From Clostridia bacterium (GTDB lineage Bacteria > Bacillota > UBA994 > PWPR01), in NCBI GenBank assembly GCA_003557085.1, contig PWPR01000223.1, positions 1 to 28,159 on the forward strand: a DNA stretch of 28,159 nucleotides, read 5' to 3'. Positions 22,301 through 28,159 of the stretch are shown in pieces (within the stretch, counting starts at the first letter, position 1; every line of letters begins with the position of its first letter). The notes below the pieces were generated by a model. That model had not been told where the DNA came from and ran no database searches. It saw nothing but the letters and a program-made list of their open reading frames with translations. A program made the translations under genes and the position numbers.

Positions 22301-23557
22301 CTAATTATCCGTTAACATCTGGATAAACTTACTTGCTAAACTTGGGTCAAATTGACTTCCTATACATAGACTAATTTCTCTTAATGCTTCCTGACGTGTA
22401 TATGCATTTCTATATGGTCTCTCACTAGTCATAGCTTCAAAAGTGTCAGCTAGTGCAATGATTCTACTCATCAAAGGAATTTCATCTTTAGCTAAGTTAT
22501 CAGGGTATCCTTTGCCATCCCATCTCTCATGATGGTGCTTCACACCAATGGCAATCTCACTTAGTTGAGGCACCTGGGATAAAGCATTAGCAGCATTCTC
22601 TGGATGAAGCTTAATTAAATCGTACTCTCTATCTGTTAGCTTACTTTTCTTATTTAAGATGTCTTTATTAATTAAAGCTTTACCTATGTCGTGTGACAAC
22701 CCCCCAAAGTAAGTTAGCGTTGAAAATTTATCAGGCAAACCTAAATATATTGCAAACTCCTTAGCAAGACTAGCAACATTCTCACTATGATTATTTGTAT
22801 AATTATCATGAATTGATAGAAGCTCTATCATGGCTTTAATTATACCTTCTACCATTACGTGATGTAAGTCTTGCATCTCCTTTTCTTTCCTTTTTAAGGT
22901 ATTATAAAAATAGCTTTTTTCACTAGTAAAGCTGTCAATATTATTAAGCCACACTTCAACTTGATATTTAGCTATTTCTTTATTTTTAAAACCTTCTGCC
23001 GGAATAAAGAAAGGATTCTCATGTAGTTTACCTTTCCAGATTAGAAAAGGGTGCAGCTGTATTACATTAATTATCATTTCATCAGTAAACTTATTCAAGT
23101 TATATCTACACAGCGCTGTTACAGGTAGCTTGTCAAATATTCTCTCATTTATCTTCCACTCATATTCAATAATTAAATCACTACCATCTTCATAATCCAA
23201 AACCCAGCTTATCTCTCCAGTAATTGCCAGTCCAGCATACCCTTTATTGACTGCATCTTCAACAAGCTTCTCTATTAGCTCTATCATCTTATCAGTATGA
23301 AATTTTCCTGAATTAGAATAAGCTTCTTCTCTATATAAAACTACCAGATCTCCACAGCTCTTATCTATACTATCTTTTACCTTTTCTAAAACCTTCTCAC
23401 TATTATCATCTCCAACAATATATAAACATTTTTCATTTCTAGCAAGGGAGCACTCAATGTAGCTAACTATATAATCTACTATTTCATCTAAACTTTCATA
23501 CAAAGCAACAATATGCATACCAGGTTTTATCATGTTTCTCTTTGTAAACTTCTCCAT
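22301..23557 (-). CDS. MEDS sensor - HD-GYP c-di-GMP phosphodiesterase
   Basis: This 418-residue soluble protein has two parts. Residues 1 to about 200 resemble the MEDS (DcmR-type) sensory domain: GMHIVALYES, CLYIVGDDN, YAGLAITGEISWVL and IIEYEWKIN. From about 230 to the end is an HD-GYP phosphodiesterase with NHSENVASLAKEFA, the catalytic HD in SHDIGK (about 289-290) and HHHERWDGKGYP, so all metal-binding and GYP motifs are intact. Such enzymes hydrolyse c-di-GMP to pGpG or GMP. MEDS domains are thought to bind small organic ligands, but the ligand is unknown. I take the ATG at 23555-23557 (GGGAGAGG site upstream); a TTG directly before it is the alternative. It is first in an operon with the LTA-synthase-like gene and divergent from a GGDEF/HD-GYP protein. 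Confidence 0.9.
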   Translation of the reverse strand: MEKFTKRNMIKPGMHIVALYESLDEIVDYIVSYIECSLARNEKCLYIVGDDNSEKVLEKVKDSIDKSCGDLVVLYREEAYSNSGKFHTDKMIELIEKLVEDAVNKGYAGLAITGEISWVLDYEDGSDLIIEYEWKINERIFDKLPVTALCRYNLNKFTDEMIINVIQLHPFLIWKGKLHENPFFIPAEGFKNKEIAKYQVEVWLNNIDSFTSEKSYFYNTLKRKEKEMQDLHHVMVEGIIKAMIELLSIHDNYTNNHSENVASLAKEFAIYLGLPDKFSTLTYFGGLSHDIGKALINKDILNKKSKLTDREYDLIKLHPENAANALSQVPQLSEIAIGVKHHHERWDGKGYPDNLAKDEIPLMSRIIALADTFEAMTSERPYRNAYTRQEALREISLCIGSQFDPSLASKFIQMLTDN

Positions 23558-23598
23558 CAATATAACCTCTCCCTTCTTTCTCTATTTGTATGCCTTAG

Positions 23599-23627
23599 AT
23601 TATACATTAATCTGTGTTATTTGATAA
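23599..23627 (-). promoter_or_regulatory. Promoter of the MEDS-HD-GYP / LTA-synthase-like operon
   Basis: On the minus strand, TTATCA (23622-23627) and a perfect TATAAT (23599-23604) are 17 bases apart. The predicted start lies about 35 bases before the start codon. Confidence 0.7.
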
Positions 23628-23727
23628 GATTAAAGATAGTCCACTATATTCTAACGTTGCAAACAAAAATTAGTTAAAATTTACATTAAATCTTAGAAAA
23701 TATAGAAGTATTTAAATAAATCTATAT

Positions 23728-23733
23728 TATAAT
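23728..23733 (+). promoter_or_regulatory. Possible -10 box for the GGDEF/HD-GYP gene
   Basis: A TATAAT lies 46 bases before the start codon, but no good -35 is found 16-18 bases upstream and the region is very AT-rich. The rest of the space between the divergent genes (23561-23779) shows no riboswitch-like or repeated structure that I can recognise. Confidence 0.3.
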
Positions 23734-23779
23734 TATAGATAATAGCATTTAAATTATTACTTTCGATAGGAGGCTTGCA

Positions 23780-26656
23780 ATGAGAAGAAAATCTCCATTA
23801 ATTATTTTGCCTACAATTTTTATCCTACTACTTTTATTACTTGTTAAACCAATTTCTGCTCAACAAGATCTAGAGCTAGCACCTAGTTTTTACGATATGT
23901 TTGAAAATCACGGTTCTATAATGTTACTAATTGATGCAACCTCAGGAGACCTTCTTTATGCAAATAAATCAGCTGCAAACTTTTATGGTTACTCCCAAGA
24001 AGAACTCACAAAACTTAAGATATCTGACATTAATACATTAAGTGATGAAGAGGTAAGTTTTGAAATGGAATCAGCAGTTAAAGAAGAAAGAAACTTTTTT
24101 GTCTTCAAGCACCTTCTTGCAAATGGGGAAATACGGACAGTGGAGGTATACTCTTATCCATATGTGATAAATGAAACTCCTATGCTTTTTTCCATAATTA
24201 ATGACGTAACTGAAAAAGCAGCTTTGGCTGAGTTAACTGAAAAGACAACTACTAGCCTAATTTATGGAGGCATTGTCTCAATACTTCTTGCACTACTAAT
24301 AGCTTATTATTTCAGTAAAAAAAACAAGGAACTAAGAGAAGCAACGAAAGAACTTAACAATTTCAACAAACTTCGTGAATCTTTAATTAATGCAGATGAC
24401 AGATATATTTATCTAAAAAACGAAAATCTAGAATATGTTTTTGTTAATGAAGCTCTAAAGCATAAGCTAAATCTTTCTGAAGATGAGATTGTTGGTAATA
24501 CAGATGAAATGCTTAGCAATTATGAATTCTCAGATGCTTTATTAGTGCATGAAAAGCAAGTTGTAGATGAAGCAGTTGGAGTTGATATCGAAATAGAAGT
24601 TGGTCGCAGTTATTATCTTGTAAATCTATTTCCTATTTTACTTCTAGATAACAGCTATGGAGTAGGAGCTTATATTGAAAACATAACTCAAATTAAAGCC
24701 ATAGAAAGAATTGAAAAGAAGGCTTCACTTCGCAATGAGATCTTAACAAATATTTTAACAAATCAGACAGACACAAAAGATGATTTGCTAACCTATGTTT
24801 TAGAAGAGTCATTGAAGTTAACAGAAAGTGACTATGGACATATTTATGTATATGATGAAGCAAAAGATATCCTTGAAATGAGCAAATACAGCAAATCTGT
24901 GCAAAATAATTGCAAGCTTGAGAAGATGGAGTTTGAAAGCCACCTCAAGAGTAGCCCTTTTTTTAGAAAAATTCTTAATAATAAAGAATCCGAAATAATT
25001 AATAATTTTGATGAAATTAGCAAAATGCTTAATAAAGGCCATGTTCCTATAAATAATCTCATGTCCATTCCTGTAGTCGTGGAGAATAAAGTGCTACTAA
25101 CCATCTCATTAGCAAATTCTAATGATGAGTACATCAAAGACGATCTAGAAAATATGCATATATTACTAACGGGTTTATGGAACGTTTTAGAAAGGAAAGC
25201 AAAGACTAGTGAGTTAATTTCAACTAACCAAGATCTTTATCAAAGCAAAGAACAAATACAATTATTGCTCAATTCTACTGTTGAAGGTATTTATGGCATT
25301 AATAAAGAAGGAAGCTGCACTATAATTAATAAAAGCGCTATCAACCTGCTTGGTTATAGTTCGCAAGAAGAACTTATCGGAGAGCATATGCATAGCTTGA
25401 TTCATCATTCATATCCAGATGGCAGCCCTTTAGAAGTCAAAGACTGCAAAGTTCATGAAGTAATCATGTCTGGCGAAGGCCAGCATAGTAACTCAGAAGT
25501 CTTTTGGAGAAGAGACGGTTCACAGCTTGAAGTTGAGTATTTTGCTTATCCTCAAGTTCATAATGGAGAAATTATCGGAGCAGTAGTCACCTTTATTGAC
25601 AACTCTGAAAGAAAGAAGTATGTGAATCATATTAAACACTTAAGCTATCATGATTCATTGACAGGACTGTATAATAGAATTTACTTTGAAGAAAAACTGC
25701 ATAAAGAGGATGTTGAAAGTAATATGCCTCTGTCAATTATCTTTAGTGATATTAACGGACTGAAGTTAATTAATGATGTTTTTGGTCATCAAGCTGGAGA
25801 TCAGTTATTGATTGAGGCAGCTGAAAGCATCAAGAAAACATGTAGAGACTCAGATATTTTAGCTAGAGTTGGTGGAGATGAATTTGCTATAATTTTGCCA
25901 AATACCAATCAAGAACAAGCAAGGATTGTTATTGAGAGAATTAAAGCTAAACTAGCTCAAATCCAAGTTGAAGCTATTAAAGGTAGCATTTCAATCGGAA
26001 GTGCCACAAAAATTGAAGAAGAAGACATTGAACGAGTGATGCAAGATGCAGAACAAGAAATGTATAAAGACAAAGTGTTAAACAAAAGTGAGAATGACTC
26101 CATGTTTATCAATAATCTCATAGACAAGTTATTTTCTAAAAGTGAAAGAATAGCACTTCACTCAGAAAATGTTAGCATATTAAGTAGAAGCTTAGCGCAA
26201 AGACTAGAGCTTGACCAAGATGATGTTTCAAAAATTGAAGAACTGGCTAAGCTGCATGATATAGGCAAGGTAGCCTTCAGCCAAGATCTTTTACAAAGTG
26301 AAGACTCTTTATCAAGCGAGGAGAAAAAACAGCTAGAACGACATTCATCAGTTGGGTTTCGTATACTTAGTTTATTTGATGAAACAGTCAATATTGCAGA
26401 AGGTGTGCTGTTTCATCACGAACACTGGGATGGTAGTGGCTATCCCAAAGGGTCCTGTGGCGAAGATATACCTATTGAAGCTAGAATTGTTGCAATTGCT
26501 GAAGTATATGATTCTCTAACAAATGAGTATAATAAAGATAAGCTCTCAAAAGACACAGCTCTCCGAATCATCAGTGAAGAAGCTGGTAAAAAACTAGACC
26601 CAAACTTAACAAGAATATTTATCGAGATGATGCAAGAAAAGGACCCTTTATCATAA
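23780..26656 (+). CDS. Membrane PAS-GAF-PAS-GGDEF-HD-GYP c-di-GMP signalling protein
   Basis: This 958-residue membrane protein contains both halves of c-di-GMP metabolism. In order: an N-terminal hydrophobic signal or anchor (8-27), a PAS domain placed outside the membrane (about 35-150), a transmembrane helix (about 160-178), a second PAS-like domain (about 200-305), a GAF-like domain (about 320-475), a third PAS (about 490-610), GGDEF (about 615-765) and HD-GYP (about 780-955). The diguanylate cyclase site is intact (GGDEF at 698-702), and a product-inhibition site RxxD (R689-D692) lies exactly five residues before it. The phosphodiesterase site is also intact (HD at 826-827, HHEHWDGSGYP at 879-889). 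Net activity cannot be predicted. A strong AGGAGG site lies six bases upstream. It is divergent from a second HD-GYP gene. Confidence 0.92.
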   Translation: MRRKSPLIILPTIFILLLLLLVKPISAQQDLELAPSFYDMFENHGSIMLLIDATSGDLLYANKSAANFYGYSQEELTKLKISDINTLSDEEVSFEMESAVKEERNFFVFKHLLANGEIRTVEVYSYPYVINETPMLFSIINDVTEKAALAELTEKTTTSLIYGGIVSILLALLIAYYFSKKNKELREATKELNNFNKLRESLINADDRYIYLKNENLEYVFVNEALKHKLNLSEDEIVGNTDEMLSNYEFSDALLVHEKQVVDEAVGVDIEIEVGRSYYLVNLFPILLLDNSYGVGAYIENITQIKAIERIEKKASLRNEILTNILTNQTDTKDDLLTYVLEESLKLTESDYGHIYVYDEAKDILEMSKYSKSVQNNCKLEKMEFESHLKSSPFFRKILNNKESEIINNFDEISKMLNKGHVPINNLMSIPVVVENKVLLTISLANSNDEYIKDDLENMHILLTGLWNVLERKAKTSELISTNQDLYQSKEQIQLLLNSTVEGIYGINKEGSCTIINKSAINLLGYSSQEELIGEHMHSLIHHSYPDGSPLEVKDCKVHEVIMSGEGQHSNSEVFWRRDGSQLEVEYFAYPQVHNGEIIGAVVTFIDNSERKKYVNHIKHLSYHDSLTGLYNRIYFEEKLHKEDVESNMPLSIIFSDINGLKLINDVFGHQAGDQLLIEAAESIKKTCRDSDILARVGGDEFAIILPNTNQEQARIVIERIKAKLAQIQVEAIKGSISIGSATKIEEEDIERVMQDAEQEMYKDKVLNKSENDSMFINNLIDKLFSKSERIALHSENVSILSRSLAQRLELDQDDVSKIEELAKLHDIGKVAFSQDLLQSEDSLSSEEKKQLERHSSVGFRILSLFDETVNIAEGVLFHHEHWDGSGYPKGSCGEDIPIEARIVAIAEVYDSLTNEYNKDKLSKDTALRIISEEAGKKLDPNLTRIFIEMMQEKDPLS

Positions 26657-26670
26657 GGATCCTTTTCTTT
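26634..26670 (+). terminator. Terminator at the end of the GGDEF/HD-GYP gene
   Basis: AAGAAAAGGA (26634-26643) pairs with TCCTTTTCTT (26660-26669), with an inner CCTT/AAGG extension and a 6-base loop holding the first base of the stop codon. The 3' arm is itself T-rich and supplies the U tract. Confidence 0.7.
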
Positions 26671-26701
26671 CTAATATCCAATCAATTGCTAAATGCTCGT
26701 C

Positions 26702-28159
26702 TTATTTCAATAAGCTATTCAAAATTGCATTAAACACCAACTTATAAGTGCCTCTTGCTTGAGCTCTAAACTGAGGTCTCATACCATAGAGATAAACTTT
26801 TCCTTTGCCTACATCAACTTCTACTAAATTAGATCTATAAGCTAAATGATGTTCTCCAAGAACCCAACCACTAAGCAATATTTCTTCTCCTGGATATTTT
26901 CCTACAGGAAAAGCCTCTCCCTTAATTTCAAACACGGGACTTCTTAAGAACAAAATAGAAGCTTCTCTTTCCATCCCCCAAGTGATAGGTCTTCTTAAGT
27001 CTAAAACACTTCGCAAAAACGATCCTGGTATATAAAAGTCCTCATCAGGAAGACTTTTTACAATATCTTCTACAGGCAAATAGAAATGCTTGATAACCTC
27101 TGGACAAACATTATCAAAGGCAAGTAAAGTGCCACCATTTTTAGTAAATTCTAAAAGCTCTCTTAGTTCTTTTTCTCCAAGCCCACCTTGATATTCAGTA
27201 GGATAATCTTTACCTAAGCCATCTACTAACATAGGCATTCTATTTTGAGGAAGAACTATAACATCATACTTACTTAACCTATCATATCTCAAATCTTGGT
27301 CTGAAAAATTTTCAAAATTAATATTGTAATTCTCAAAAATAAACCTAGTCCATCCTTCATCAGTTGATGGTGCATGTGACTTATAAAGACCTACTTTAGG
27401 AGCTCTATCAATCATTCTCAGTGCTCCATAAGATGACTTCATATGGCCGACAACACCGGAAATAGGTTCTAATAGCTTATCTTTGACTATAAAAGTGCCA
27501 ACTGGCAAGTCTTCCGCTTCTTTTTCTAAGCGATAAACTGTTTCTCCACTTTCTAGTAAGTCATTGACCATTTTATACGCTTTATTAGTTTCTGGTCTTA
27601 TGTAAGTCCATTCTCCACCTTCATCATGTGGGTAAATAGAAGCAAAGTCTTTCTCACTCAACTCACTAATTAATTCTGACTTGACTTCAAACTCTTTTTC
27701 AATCTGATCACATCTCACACCCATTTGCAGAGGTAAGGTTTGTGCTGTCATATCATAAGGTCTCTTTGGAGGACCTCCAGGATAAAGTCTTAAATCTGGA
27801 TACTCTTGAACTTCTAACAGTGTTTTCGCATAGCCTCCATAAGGTTGATTTAACTTTACAATTAAAGATCCAGCTGCATATTCTTTACCATCAGCAACAA
27901 AGTCATCTAATGCTCTTTCTATTTCTACTAAGCCATTCTCTAGCACTTGCATCATCTCAAAAGCTGTAAATGGATCACGTTGAGTTGAAGGAATGACAAA
28001 TCCATAAGGTGATTCATTTCTTTCAATAGCTCTCTTGTGAATTCTATAAAAATTCTTAACCCAATCTTTTCTGTTTTTAGCAGCATGCTGCAAGCACGCA
28101 AAGGCAATAATCTTATCATATTCAACTATATCTCTTAGTGACCATGTTCCACCTGGCCA
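26702..28159 (-). CDS. Large M14-family protein, C-terminal part (cut by right edge)
   Basis: The frame stays open to the window edge, so the 485 visible residues are the C-terminal part of a longer protein; a TTG inside it at 28091-28093 should not be taken as its start. The first visible residues (WPGGTWSLRDIVEYDKIIA, then QHAAKNRKDWVKNFYRIH) match the region after the catalytic domain in the long (about 850-residue) bacterial M14 metallopeptidases. The later part (about residues 250-400 of the visible segment: GLYKSHAPSTDEGW, YDVIVLPQNR, FTKNGGTLLAFDN) resembles the glutamine-amidotransferase/DJ-1-like domain found at the end of those proteins. The zinc-binding motifs would lie beyond the edge, so activity cannot be judged. 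It is the second M14 gene in the window and is unrelated in layout to the one at 325-1980. Confidence 0.78.
   Translation of the reverse strand, partial: WPGGTWSLRDIVEYDKIIAFACLQHAAKNRKDWVKNFYRIHKRAIERNESPYGFVIPSTQRDPFTAFEMMQVLENGLVEIERALDDFVADGKEYAAGSLIVKLNQPYGGYAKTLLEVQEYPDLRLYPGGPPKRPYDMTAQTLPLQMGVRCDQIEKEFEVKSELISELSEKDFASIYPHDEGGEWTYIRPETNKAYKMVNDLLESGETVYRLEKEAEDLPVGTFIVKDKLLEPISGVVGHMKSSYGALRMIDRAPKVGLYKSHAPSTDEGWTRFIFENYNINFENFSDQDLRYDRLSKYDVIVLPQNRMPMLVDGLGKDYPTEYQGGLGEKELRELLEFTKNGGTLLAFDNVCPEVIKHFYLPVEDIVKSLPDEDFYIPGSFLRSVLDLRRPITWGMEREASILFLRSPVFEIKGEAFPVGKYPGEEILLSGWVLGEHHLAYRSNLVEVDVGKGKVYLYGMRPQFRAQARGTYKLVFNAILNSLLK

Noticed and set aside
23561..23779. Possible c-di-GMP riboswitch between the divergent signalling genes
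   Set aside because: I could not find the conserved GEMM core or a stable multi-stem layout; the region is simple AT-rich sequence with promoter-like boxes.
28091..28093. TTG as start of the right-hand M14-type gene
   Set aside because: The frame continues to the window edge with residues typical of the family (WPGGTW...), so the gene is cut rather than starting here.

Overview
The window is AT-rich DNA with dense, tightly packed operons, strong AGGAGG-type ribosome sites, TTGACA/TATAAT-type promoters and many intrinsic terminators. It carries an LTA-synthase-like enzyme, a lipoprotein, OmpR/TetR/XRE regulators, a flavodiiron protein and two M14 peptidases. This points to a low-GC Firmicute, most likely an anaerobic, peptide-using member of the Clostridia. 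A proteolytic Anaerobranca/Proteinivorax-like organism is only a guess; no 16S or other marker is present. I saw no tRNA, rRNA, CRISPR array, transposase or phage gene.

Layout, left to right. (1) 1-296 (+): the end of a polysaccharide deacetylase, then a terminator. (2) 7065 down to 325 (-): a six-gene operon, nagA > C69 dipeptidase > cutC > response regulator > histidine kinase > M14 carboxypeptidase, with overlaps or gaps of at most 15 bases. It looks like a scavenging unit for amino sugars and peptides with its own two-component system. (3) 10687 down to 7160 (-): TetR regulator > ABC ATPase > two ABC-2 permeases, a self-regulated exporter operon. (4) 12630 down to 10833 (-): DUF3048 lipoprotein > small XRE regulator > family-6-type DNA glycosylase. 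(5) 12777-13640 (+): a nitroreductase.

(6) 13776-18399 (+): a TetR regulator, an 871-residue rifamycin-phosphotransferase-type enzyme and an MFS drug:H+ antiporter. Each is preceded by a copy of the same operator (core ACCGAC-N-GTCGGT). This is the most striking part of the window: a compact, apparently inducible resistance cassette combining antibiotic modification and efflux. (7) 19173 down to 18442 and 20409 down to 19222 (-): an alpha/beta hydrolase and a flavodiiron protein (O2/NO reduction). (8) 23557 down to 20474 (-): MEDS-HD-GYP protein > LTA-synthase-like membrane enzyme, divergent from a 958-residue PAS/GAF/PAS/GGDEF/HD-GYP sensor (23780-26656, +). This makes a small c-di-GMP locus next to a cell-envelope enzyme. 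(9) 28159 down to 26702 (-): the C-terminal part of a long M14-family protein, cut by the window edge.

Several listed starts were moved inward from longer open frames because a good ribosome site, a promoter or the family's N-terminus supports the inner start. Domain, motif and promoter calls were made by eye; no alignment or database search was run.
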